Below are positions 11,136-20,129 of a DNA stretch of 64,000 bases, piece after piece; position 1 is the stretch's first letter; the number at the start of each line of letters is the position of its first letter. Below the pieces are notes generated by a model. The model saw only the letters and a program-made list of their open reading frames with translations. It ran no database searches and was not told where the DNA came from. Where the stretch lies: assembly GCA_036924085.1 (NCBI GenBank), contig JAVGWX010000013.1:43780675-43844674 (forward strand), read 5' to 3'. The stretch comes from Ariolimax columbianus (lineage: Eukaryota; Mollusca; Gastropoda; Stylommatophora; Arionidae). Position numbers and translations under genes: made by a program.

Positions 11136-11645
11136 TACGTTTTCTTTTCAGCTCTCATCATGTTAAAGACACAAACACAAAGACGCTGTTGATAAATAAC
11201 ATTTTGAAATCAACTCTCTGATATCATTGTGATACATGGACTCTCGCCAGAAAACAATGGATTTTCCCTGTGAGTCAAACGGCCTATCTAACATATGACC
11301 TGGCTATATGCTGTCCAACGTCTTTCGTCCCAAATATTAAAAGGCAGTCCATGTCTTGATAATCCTGTTGTGAAATTCAAAGTCGATATTAGCTTCTCTG
11401 ATGAGGGTACTACTCATAGTACTGCACCAAAGACATTTAAACCGTTCTATAAGACAACACATAAGTCTGTACACTTCCAATGACTGTGATTGCTGTCTGA
11501 GGCATATTTGACAATGACAGTCATCCTGCCAGACTCTGAATACTTGATTCTGAAAGTGCAGATGGACTGGCTAAGGCATAAGTGGAAAGGAGATGTGGAA
11601 TCTTCGAACCACCAGTGCTGATGAGGATCTGCTGTCCTAGTCCTG
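11136..11645. other. No recognisable gene
   Basis: Ordinary-looking sequence. Short open frames have no recognisable motif. Confidence 0.35.
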
Positions 11646-12040
11646 TTCTGGTTCAGTTCTTTTTCTTCTTCTTCTTCTTCATCGTTCGTTCTCAATCTCC
11701 AACTACCAAACCTTGAAAGGGCTTAAGTAGCAGAATGTAGTCCAGAGAACGGAATGCGTTGTGTCGTAGTTTACAGCTTGGCTGCGATATTTGCACCTTT
11801 CGATCCAACACATCCGACTTCAGCAAGCATTTTTTGAGTACCGGGTTAACATTCCCTCTTCGATCCCTTCTCCTTAGCCAGTCTGCCCTGCTGCAGCCTG
11901 TTATCCAGGATCACCGCGTGGAGGTGTAGAAGGGTCTTGGCAGCTATGTTTCGCTGGCCTTGACGCTAGCAGTCAGCTATGGGTCGCTAACCACTGCAGC
12001 TCATATGCTGCTCAGCATCTTGATCCCCTGGTTCAGTTCA
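11646..12040 (-). mobile_element. SINE-A, longest copy
   Basis: Read on the minus strand: a tRNA-like head (A-box-like GAGCTGCAGTGGTTAGCGAC, B-box-like GCGTCAAGGCC), a middle block with CTCCACGCGGTGATCCTGG, a central domain around GCTGAAGTCGGATGTGT and TGCAAATATCGCAG, a 3' part, and a tail ending GAACGAACGAT followed by (GAA)n. Partial copies of the same element occur at about 28.7, 37.7, 42.1, 42.6, 42.9 and 46.2 kb. The tRNA origin of the head is my reading of degenerate boxes. Confidence 0.7.
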
Positions 12041-12124
12041 ACAACAGAACTTGGGCTCAACCCGCCCCCGTTATGAACATATTAGCAATGGATAAGGGTG
12101 GCATTTTGAAGTCTGTCAGTACGG

Positions 12125-12500
12125 AGAGGAGACTAAAGTCTGTTCAGGTAAATCTTATTGGTCAGACAGTGTTAGTCAGGCTCAGGTACATCTTACTGGT
12201 CAGACAATTTTAGTCAGGGTGAGGTAAATTTTACTGGTCAGACAATTTTAGTCAGGGTCAGGCTAATCGTACTGGTCAGACAATGTTAGTCAGGGTCAGG
12301 CAAATCTTACTGGTCTGACAATGTTAGTCACGGTCAGGCAAATCTTACTGTCAGACAATGTTAGTCAGTGTCAGGCAAATCGTATTGGTCAGACAATTTT
12401 ATTCAGGGTCAGGCAAATCTTACTGTTCAGACAATGTTAGTCAGTGTCAAGCAAATCTTACTGTTCAGACAATGTTAGTCAGTGTCATGCGAAACATGCT
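12125..12500. repeat. 37-38 bp minisatellite, TTAGTCAGGGTCAGG family
   Basis: About ten units, each with CAATGTTAGTCAGGGTCAGG and TCTTACTGGTCAGA, some shortened. Related units occur in both orientations at 12990-13080, 33080-33170, 37990-40125 and 41440-41600. Confidence 0.9.
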
Positions 12501-12599
12501 GACCAACACCCAAACCTTACTTCCGTGCTGGTCTCACTGGAAACGGTTTGTTCTTCTTGGCAGCCATTCTAACGAGTAAGGGGATCGACGTGATGCAGT

Positions 12600-12830
12600 G
12601 GTGATGCAGTGGCACTTACTCATTGTGAGCATTCAACAACGGTGACAGAAACAAGTCTATCTATGACTTCCTGTGAGCATTCAACAACGGCGACAGAAAC
12701 AAGTCTATCTATGACTTCCTGTGAGCATTCAACAACGGCGACAGTAAAAAGTCTCTCTATGACTTCCTGTGAGCATTCAACAACAGCGACAGCAACAAGT
12801 CTATCTATGACTTCCTGTTAGACGTTAACG
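12600..12830. repeat. 48-bp array expanded from the Rep-B tail
   Basis: Four to five units of 48 bp, each holding TGTGAGCATTCAACAACGGC, GACAGAAACAAGTCTATC and TATGACTTCC. The GAGCATTCAACAAC part matches the 3' end of the dispersed Rep-B element (for example 41850-41870), so the array appears to have grown from that tail. Confidence 0.85.
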
Positions 12831-12989
12831 CTGTGGATGAGGAATCATCAATTTACAGAATGGATGACTTTGAAATAAGAAGAGGATCGAGTGGAGTTGG
12901 GAGCATTGGAGGATTGAGAAGTAGGATGTACAGCCATCCAGTAACGGGAGCCATCAGTATCCACATTCTTCACTTGCGGAACTGAGACA

Positions 12990-13080
12990 CTAGTCCGGTC
13001 TGGCACAACACGTCGCGTCAGGGTCAAGCACATAATACTGACCAGGGCGTCGCGTCAGGGTCAGGCACAATACACTGACC
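12990..13080. repeat. Two to three 37-bp units, GCGTCGCGTCAGGGTCAGG type
   Basis: These are the reverse complement of the units filling 39560-40125. They sit directly before a plus-strand Rep-B copy, the same arrangement as at 41.5 kb. Confidence 0.8.
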
Positions 13081-13360
13081 AAGGCCAATATTTCTCTTCC
13101 ACGAAGCGTTTCCTGCAGTTCGGCTGGCAATATGTGGATCGACCTGATCCCCGTAGTAATGAGCGTCACACAGATGAAGCCAAGCATAATACAACTGCCT
13201 GTAAAACCGCGACCCACTTTGGTCATCATGCTCAGGATGTGAGGAAAGCTACTATAACCTGCCACTTAACATCTTTTAAGGCCGCACCAAAGAGTAAACT
13301 TACTCATTATGGGCATTTAGCAACAGCAACAACAACAACACTCTTTGCAAGCCTAAGTAC
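13081..13360 (+). mobile_element. Rep-B dispersed repeat with CAA-rich tail
   Basis: Shares the block GATCCCCGTAGTAATGAGCG, CAGATGAAGCCAAGCATAAT, CTCAGGATGTGAGGAAAGC, then GAGCATT-like sequence and a CAACAACAAC tail with copies at 33170, 41600 and 41940-42350 (plus) and 39290-39550 (minus). The class is unknown: it has no coding motif, and the CAA-rich end suggests a retroposon tail. Confidence 0.75.
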
Positions 13361-13925
13361 CAATAGAAATGCCCCCCAATGCAGCAACGACGTTACATAG
13401 GATCAGGCAAAGTATGGGTAACTCACTCTTGACATGATACATGATTTCAAATCTAACAATTGGTCTATTCCCCGACAGAGTAAAACGACCCTTCTGGGGA
13501 CTTTGTACAATTCGTGTGCCTGTGACATAAAAAGGTATACTAAACACCGTCCTAGTACAATCAACAGAGCTGAACGGTGCCACTTGCATCAGAAAATTAA
13601 CACTATCAAGCAGCGAGGCGCAGAAAACCCATGGTGTTGACTTTCAAGGAGTTTGTCAGACCCCATTACACTCCAATGAAAAGTCCATGACAAGTTGAAA
13701 GAAAAGTTGATTATCAACTCGATCTCTGTAGTCCAGGAAATGAATTGTTTAAGACGAAGTTTGGTTGCACAGACATACAGCCAGGGCTGAGTAACAAATA
13801 ATCGATTAATCAAGTAATCGAATTATCAAGTAATCGAGTGAGCAAGGGATCGAGTAATCGAGTAATCAATTAATCGAAAAATTGAGTAATCGAGTAACTA
13901 AGCAAAACATCATGGCAGTAAATCT
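13361..13925. other. No gene; contains an AATCGA-rich segment
   Basis: Mostly unassigned. At 13794-13905 an irregular run of TAATCGAG / TAATCGAT units follows CAGGGCTGAG. This could be the end of a hAT-type DNA transposon, some of which have TIRs like this, but I see no partner end. Confidence 0.35.
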
Positions 13926-14347
13926 GATAAAGATGTGTAATTTATCAGGTCAATTGGAAATCGAATGTGTCCATGATACAAAAAATATTAAACAAAGGAG
14001 CACGGAAGTGATAGTTATTCTGTATAAATCATTAGTTAGACCTAGATTGGAGTACTGTGTTGGGGTGAAGCGTCCTTATCGTAGACGAGATATACACATG
14101 CATTCAGAGAGGAGTGACAAAACTGATTGTGAAAATCCGGACTTATATAAGACAGAAAAACCGATCTAGAAAAGACAAGAATTCGAGATGATTTAATGCA
14201 GGTTTGAAAGATAATCAAGGAAAATAATACATTAGATTATAACAAGTTTTAAAAGTACACCGGCCTACAAGAACAAGATGGCACACAGCTACGACATTAA
14301 TTATAGAATGGTCCAGATTGGATATTTGGAAATAATATTTTAGTGGC
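13926..14347 (+). pseudogene. CR1-like LINE, left part of an interrupted copy
   Basis: The plus-strand frame reads 'VILYKSLVRPRLEYCVGV', then P-Y-R-R-R-D-I-H, the C-terminal part of a CR1-type reverse transcriptase (Y-K-S-L-V-R-P-x-L-E-Y). It continues with the 'FKSTPAYKNKMAHSYD' region up to 14347. The reading resumes at 15337 with the W-N-A-L-P motif, so this copy was split by the LINE at 14360-15324. Confidence 0.75.
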
Positions 14348-15336
14348 GAATGTTTGGAAAACTGACAAAACCAAACTTCACCCCAAAATGGGGATAGCTT
14401 GCGAAGAGATTGAAAATGTTGAACATTTAGAATATCTATGATAAATACTAAACAATATTGGAGACTGTACAAAAGAAGTAAGAAAACGACTGACTGGCAG
14501 TGCAGAAGATGAGTATGCAGAATATATGGTATAATACAAACAAGGAACTAAAACTAAAGATTCTAAGAACATTCATTTTTCATTTGGCAACCTATGGTTG
14601 TGAAACATGGGCACGTACAAAAGCAATAAAAGTGAAGATCGGTGCTTTTGAGACACAGTGCTACAGAAGAGTCCTAAAAATAAGGTAGATAGAAAGAAAG
14701 ACAGAAATCCATCGGACAAGACCTGCATGTGGAGAAGAATTAGCTTTTAAATGAAAGCAGAATAAACGGGACAACGGACTGGAAAGAGTGGTTATGGAGG
14801 GCATGGTCACTGGAAAGAGTGGTTATGGAGGACCTGGTCAATGGAAAGAGTGGCAATGGAGGACATGGTCAATGGAAAGAGGGGTTATGGAGGACATGGT
14901 CATTGGAAAGAGTGGTTATGGAGGACATGGTCAATGGAAAGAGTGGTTATGGAGGACATGGTCACTGGAAAGAGTGGTTATGGAGGACATGGTCATTGGA
15001 AAGAGTGGTTATGGAGGGCATGGTCAATGGAAAGAGTGGTTATGGAGGACATGGTCAATGGAAAGAGTGGTTATGGAGGACATGGTCACTGGAAAGAGTG
15101 GTTATGGAGGGCATGGTCACTGGAAAGAGTGGTTATGGAGAGCAGAATCACTGGGAAACGAGGAAAGGACCGATTGAAAAGACGATGAACTCAGGACACC
15201 AAGGAGACGCTGAATTTGTTCTTGGAGCAGGCCGGAAGACTAGCGGAAGATAGGGTTTCCTACAAACAGGCTGTCATGAGAGCGACGTTATGCAAAGGAC
15301 ATGCTACGTGCTAATGATCATGATGAATACTTGGAA
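14348..15336 (+). mobile_element. RTE-like LINE 3' fragment nested in CR1, with an internal 31-bp minisatellite
   Basis: Flanked by GAATGTTTGGAA (14348-14359) and GAATACTTGGAA (15325-15336), a probable 12-bp target duplication with two differences. The plus strand carries 'YGCETWARTKAIKVKIGAFE' and 'CYRRVLKI', then the expanded segment, then D-Q-A-G-R-like and 'QAVMRATLCKGHAT'-like terminal sequence and an ATGATCATGATGA tail. The same LINE without the expansion lies at 30060-30690. It is broken by stops. Confidence 0.75.
14775..15140. repeat. 31-bp minisatellite inside LINE coding sequence
   Basis: Twelve units of 31 bp built on GGAAAGAGTGGTTATGGAGG plus ACATGGTCA(C/T)T. The related LINE at 30500-30550 has one copy of this segment, encoding E-R-V-V-M-E-G-M-T-T-G-K-R-G. 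All three plus-strand frames stay open because the unit has no stop in any phase. Confidence 0.92.
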
Positions 15337-15480
15337 TGCATTGCCACAGGAAGTAGCAGCCTCAGTAAATACATTAAAATGCAGAATGTATGTCCATAAT
15401 TGCTTCAAGGTCACATTTAGTAGAACAAATTGGTTGTATACAGATTCTGCAGAGCTTTCTAAACCAGTATGTCTTAGAAG
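15337..15480 (+). pseudogene. CR1-like LINE, right part of the interrupted copy
   Basis: The plus strand reads W-N-A-L-P-Q-E-V, then S-V-N-T-L-K, the CR1 C-terminal signature, followed by the 3' UTR motif TGGTTGTATACAGATTCTGCAGAG. Confidence 0.75.
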
Positions 15481-15532
15481 TGTATTTATCAATGCGCACA
15501 AGTTTGACACTAATTTAAAGAAAACGATTTAC

Positions 15533-15731
15533 CTACCGGACCTATGTAAGTGAATCCAGTCTCACGGGCCACCCTGCGGGCCATCTCCTCCCCGCCATCA
15601 TGTGAGAGCTCCACAAGCCAGTGGTTGGTCGACACATCAAACTCCTTGCCCTGACATTGTGGGTAGAAGGTCCAGCATATTAAATATGACAGCAACGCTT
15701 GACTAGGCCATCCTAAGAAGAAATCACTCAT
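15533..15731 (-). CDS. Probable first coding exon of a furin/PC-type proprotein convertase (partial gene)
   Basis: The minus strand from ATG at 15731 encodes about 66 residues: a hydrophobic start (SQALLSYLICWTFY) suited to a signal peptide, a 'QCQG' stretch, then 'FDVSTNHWLVEL', D-G-G-E-E, 'ARRVARETGF' and 'YIGPVG'. The T-N-x-W-x-V-E-x..G-G..A..V-A...G-F...G-x-V-G pattern is that of the N-terminal prodomain of subtilisin-like proprotein convertases (furin, PC1, PC5), which cleave precursors after dibasic sites in the secretory pathway. A good donor site (TAG then GTAAAT) follows immediately, placing an exon end at 15533 in phase 1. Later exons should lie at lower coordinates beyond the LINE-filled intron; I found none in the window. 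No catalytic residues are present here. The family call is from motif resemblance; the particular member is not resolved. Confidence 0.6.
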
Positions 15732-15739
15732 GCTAATCG

Positions 15740-16330
15740 CAAAAGTTCCCACACAAAACAACCCTTTGATCTAGATTTGTTGATCGATTTCAAGAATGAA
15801 AAAGTGGTACTTTGTTAATCTATCGATTATTTGTCTTAATTCATCAAGGTCTTTTTCCAATTTTACGGATGAAAAATCCACGCTTAAATGATAACGTTAA
15901 TTTTCGTACGACGAAATTAATCGATAAAAATCTGTGTTTTGTTTTCTATACACTTTTCTGTTAACCTTGTTCTTTTGTCTAATTTTTTACTATCACGTTT
16001 ACAGTCAAACTTTCCAAGCAAATAAAATGTGTCTTAATTTGTCCTTTCCTAATAGTAGAACTGAATTCCGCATTAAAGTATTGAATACTTTTCAGAATGC
16101 CCCTGATTTCAAAATGCTCCACAGCGGCGTTGCATTAGCCAGAAGGAATTCTTGCATTAGAAATATTGAGAGAATATCGGATGGAACTAACTCTCTGTTC
16201 TCTGCTTGTGCGGTCTAGTTGTCCTTTCTGCGTCATTATCTGTGACACGACAGGAAAAACTTGCGGTTCGGATAGTGTTTCCTGGCTTTTGTGGGTGTCT
16301 GTAGGGAGGATAGGAAGTGAGGGACCTCGT
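15740..16330. other. No recognisable gene; would hold the convertase 5' UTR/promoter
   Basis: AT-rich sequence upstream of the minus-strand exon. If that exon is real, its 5' UTR and promoter lie here or further right. I could not identify a TATA box or initiator with confidence. Confidence 0.35.
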
Positions 16331-16465
16331 CGTGGAGGGAAGAGAGGGAAACGATTGAGAGGGAGAGAGAGAGAGAGAGAGAGAGAATAACTGAGAGAAA
16401 ATGACAGAGAGAGAAAGCGAGGTCAGTGAAATGATAATTTAGAATAGAAAGAATGTGATAAATAA

Positions 16466-16501
<36 letters not shown>

Positions 16502-16679
16502 TGGTAAAATAAAAAAAATGAAAGATAGGAGAGAGAAGGAGGTGGTGTGGGGGGAGGGAGGGGGTGAGAGAAATGTTGTGATAAGTAATGAAAGGGAGAG
16601 TCTGGTTAAAAACAAGAAATAAGAGAACGGAAAGAGGAAGAAAGGGAATGTATGTGAAAGTAAAGAGGAATGGTCTGGT

Positions 16680-16727
<48 letters not shown>

Positions 16728-17037
16728 GAAAATAAAGTATGTGAAAAGTAATAAGAGGGAGAGTCTGGTAAAAAAGAAATGACAGAAAGAGAATGAGAGA
16801 GATAGATAATGTGAAAGAAAGTATTTGATAAGTAATGATGCGAGGACATGGTAAAATACGAAATGAGATAGAGATAATAAGAGAAAGGAAAGACACAGAG
16901 AGTGCTTCGTGAAATGAGACATTAGAGGTAGAGATAGAAACATAGAGAGATGCATAGGGAGAGACAGAGAGAGACAGAGAAAGCGCAGTGAAAAATGTAA
17001 TGACAAAGATAATGTGGTGGAACCACACATTAGAGAA

Positions 17038-17395
17038 AGGTAGGTAGGTAGGTATGTAGGTAGGTATGTAGGTAAGTAGGTATGTAGGTAGGTAGGTATG
17101 TATATATGTAAATATGTAGGTATGTAGGTAGGTATGTAGATAGGTTGGTTGGTAGGTTGATAGGTAGGTTGGTAGGTAGGTATATACGTAGGAATGTAGG
17201 TAGGATGGTAGGTATGTAGATATGTAAGTATGTAGGTATGTTGGTAGATACGTAGGAATGTAGGTAGGTATGTAGGTAGGTAGGTATGTAGCTAGGTATG
17301 TCGGTAGGTTGATATGTTGGTAGGTAGGTAGGTAGATAAGTAGGTAGGTATGCAGGTAGGTAGGTATGTAGGTAGGTAGGTTGGAAGGTAGACAG
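17038..17395. repeat. (TAGG)n-type tetranucleotide tract
   Basis: Repeated TAGGTAGGTATGTAGG with GTAG/GTAT variation, within the purine-rich block. It is not the animal telomere repeat TTAGGG. Confidence 0.93.
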
Positions 17396-18748
17396 CTGAG
17401 GTAACAATAGCCCTCCGCACCATATCGTCCATGTGTGTGATAGAGAGAGAAAAAGAGAGAGATAAAGTGAGGTGCATTGAGTAAAGAGAGGAGACCTTGG
17501 GGAAATGAATAGGGAAAATGATATCGTGGAAGAATTAGAAGTGAGAGCGAGAAGATTGTAAAATAAAAACAATGAGAGAAGGAAATTGTGGGTTGTCAGA
17601 GGAGTAATGAATGAGGGAACTTGGTGTACTGAGAAATGAGAGACATAGAAGAAGGTTAAGAAATGAAGTGCGGTTATGGTGGACTGAGTAATGAGAGAGC
17701 AATCATAGTAGAATTATTGATGGCAAATTGAGTAATGAGAGAGAGCGTGGTGGAATGCGTAGTGGAATGCGTAATGAGAGAGAGAGTGTGTGGAATTGGT
17801 AATGAGAGGGAGAGTGTGTGAAATTGGTAATGAGAGAGAGAGTGTGTGGAATGAGTAATGAGAGACAGAGAGTGCGTGGTGGAACGAGTAATGAGAGGGA
17901 GAGTGTGTTAAATTGGTAATGAGAGGGAGAGTGTGTGAAATTGGTAATGAGAGGGAGAGTGTGGTGGAATGAGTAATGAGAGGGAATACGTGGTGGAATG
18001 AGTAATGAGAGGGAGAGTGTGGTGGAATGAGTAATGAGAGGGAGAGCGTGGTGGAACGAGTAATGAGAGGGAGAGTGTGGCGAAATGAGTAAGGAAAGAA
18101 CGATCAATGTGAAATAAGTAATGAGAGACACGAGGGGCAAAGGTAGAAATAATGTAGTGTGTTATGAAGTTAATAATGAGATATATAAGGCAAGAAAGAG
18201 AGAACGAGAGAGACAGAGAGAGAGAAAAAGTATATGTGCCAGACAGAGAGAGAGTGGTTTGGAATAGCAGAGATACAGCGTGAGATTTTAATGGCACAGA
18301 GAGAGATTTGGAAACAGAGAGACAGAGAGATTTGAAATGGCATAGAGAGATTTGGAAGGACAGAGAGACAGAGAGATTTGGAATGGTCCAGAGAGAAATT
18401 TGGAAGGACAGAATGAAACAGTAAGATTGTGAGTGGCAGAGAGACAGCGATAAATTTGGAATGACAGAGTGATAGAGAGGGATTTGGAACGACAGAGAGA
18501 AATAGAGAGAGATTTGGAATTGCAGAGAGACAGAAAGAGATTTGGAATGGCAGAGAGAAATAAAGAGAGGTTTGGAATGGAAGAGACACAGAAAGAGATT
18601 TGGAATGACAGAGAGAAAGAGCAATATTTGGAATGGTAGAGGGAAATAGAGAGAGATTTGAAATGACAGAGACACAGAAAGAGACTTGAAATGGCAGAGG
18701 GATACAGAGAGATTTGGAATGACAAAGAAAAATAGAGAGATGTGGAAG

Positions 18749-18786
<38 letters not shown>

Positions 18787-19059
18787 TTTTGGAATGACAG
18801 AGGGAAACATATTTTAATGGCATAGAGACAGAAAGAGATTTGGAATGGCACAGAAACAAATATATATATATACATTTCGAATGGTAAAGAGAAATTTGGA
18901 ATGACAGATAGAGAGATAGAGACAGAGAGAGAGAGAGAGACAGAGAGAGATGTGGAATGGCGGAGAGCAACATATATATATAAATATATTTGGAATGTCA
19001 GAGAGAAACAGAAATACTTTTAATGAGATAGAGAGAGAAAGTGTGTGTGTCTGGTGGAA

Positions 19060-19262
19060 TGAAAGACATATTTGGAATGCGAGAGACATAGAGAGTGGTG
19101 GAATGATAGACATATTTAGAATGCGAGAGACATAGAGAGTGGTGGAATGAAAGACATATTTGGAATGCGAGAGACATAGAGAGTGGTGGAATGATAGACA
19201 TATTTGGAATGCGAGAGACATAGAGAGTGGTGGAATGAAAGACATATTTGGAATGCGAGAGA
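19060..19262. repeat. 44-bp minisatellite
   Basis: Five near-perfect units combining GGTGGAATGA(A/T)AGACATATT and TGGAATGCGAGAGACATAGA plus GAGT. Confidence 0.9.
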
Positions 19263-19601
19263 CAGAGGGGTGAAATGATATCATATTGGACAAAAGAGTG
19301 AGTTACAATTAGAAATGCGAAATAAAGAGATTATTGGGCTGAATGAGTAATGAGAGAGAAAGAGAGTGAGAGAGAGAGAGAGAGAGAGACAGTTGAGCTG
19401 AATAAATAAGAATAAAGGGACAGTTTAGCTGAATGAATTAGTGAGGGAGAGAAACAGTTGGGCGGAATGAGTGATGAGATACAGAAATAGATAATTGTGC
19501 CGAATAAGTAATGAGAGAGAGATACACTTAGACTGAATGAGTAATGAGAGAGAGAGAGAGAGCGCGATAGGTGTGCTGAATAAGTAATGAGAGAGACACA
19601 G

Positions 19602-19639
<38 letters not shown>

Positions 19640-19744
19640 TTGATCTGAATCGGTAATGAGAAAGAGAAAAGGGAGTATTATGGTATAAGAAGTTTAAAAA
19701 AATCGAATGACAATAGCACAGGAAAGAGAAAGAAAAAAAAGAGA

Positions 19745-19780
<36 letters not shown>

Positions 19781-19954
19781 CAAAAGAGTGGATGGATAAG
19801 ATCGATAGTAAACAAACGCCACGTGGAGAACTTACGTCACTGGGCGGGAAACGGGCCGCCATTAGAATGCAGTGCAGGGAATCTTAAAGATGGATCGATA
19901 AATAGTTCAATCAATGGCTGGAGGCAACAGGAAGAGGATCTCAAAGAACAACCT

Positions 19955-20091
19955 AGAACAGTGATCCTCAACCTTTTTCCCAGGTCAGGACTCCATCAGA
20001 TCAAATGTATATTTACCGCTGTGTTATCGCTACTTTGTAGAGTGTAAACTCTAGTCGACACTGAGCTCACTTGCTTGACTGGGGTTACACC
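19955..20091 (+). mobile_element. Possible hAT-type DNA transposon terminus
   Basis: The sequence CAGTGATCCTCAACCTTTTT, followed by CCCAGGTCAGGAC, resembles the terminal inverted repeats of hAT/Charlie-type transposons, which often begin CAGTGGTTCTCAACC. No transposase is visible, and the right side is cut by the rRNA-LINE insertion. This is a motif-only call. Confidence 0.4.
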
Positions 20092-20103
20092 GTGTCAGGG
20101 TTC
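20092..20103. repeat. 12-bp target-site duplication, left copy
   Basis: GTGTCAGGGTTC, identical to 27468-27479. The two copies bracket the LINE, the 18S monomers, the 18S segment and the presumed ETS. Confidence 0.85.
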
Positions 20104-20129
20104 TTCTTCTTCTTCTTCTGCGTACACAG

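Larger units (their letters stand above)
16355..19800. repeat. Purine-rich (GA)n-type low-complexity block, about 3.4 kb
   Basis: The plus strand is almost entirely purine apart from TGG/TAATG interruptions. It contains pure (GA)n runs (for example 16467-16498, 16684-16720, 18757-18782, 19607-19635), 26-bp-like GGAATGAGTAATGAGAG repeats at 17740-18110, and irregular GAGAGATTTGGAATG repeats at 18290-19020. The long Ser/Leu/Phe-rich minus-strand frames (up to 300 codons) are artefacts. Confidence 0.93.

Noticed and set aside
13794..13905. A hAT transposon terminus from the CAGGG start and AATCGA-rich repeats
   Set aside because: Suggestive, but no second terminus, 8-bp duplication or transposase could be found.
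17038..17395. Telomeric repeats
   Set aside because: The unit is TAGG/TATG, not TTAGGG, and it is internal to a GA-rich block.
16236..18973. Long minus-strand frames (195-300 codons) rich in Ser, Leu, Phe and His
   Set aside because: They translate GA-rich low-complexity repeats; absence of stops follows from composition, and several frames are open at once.
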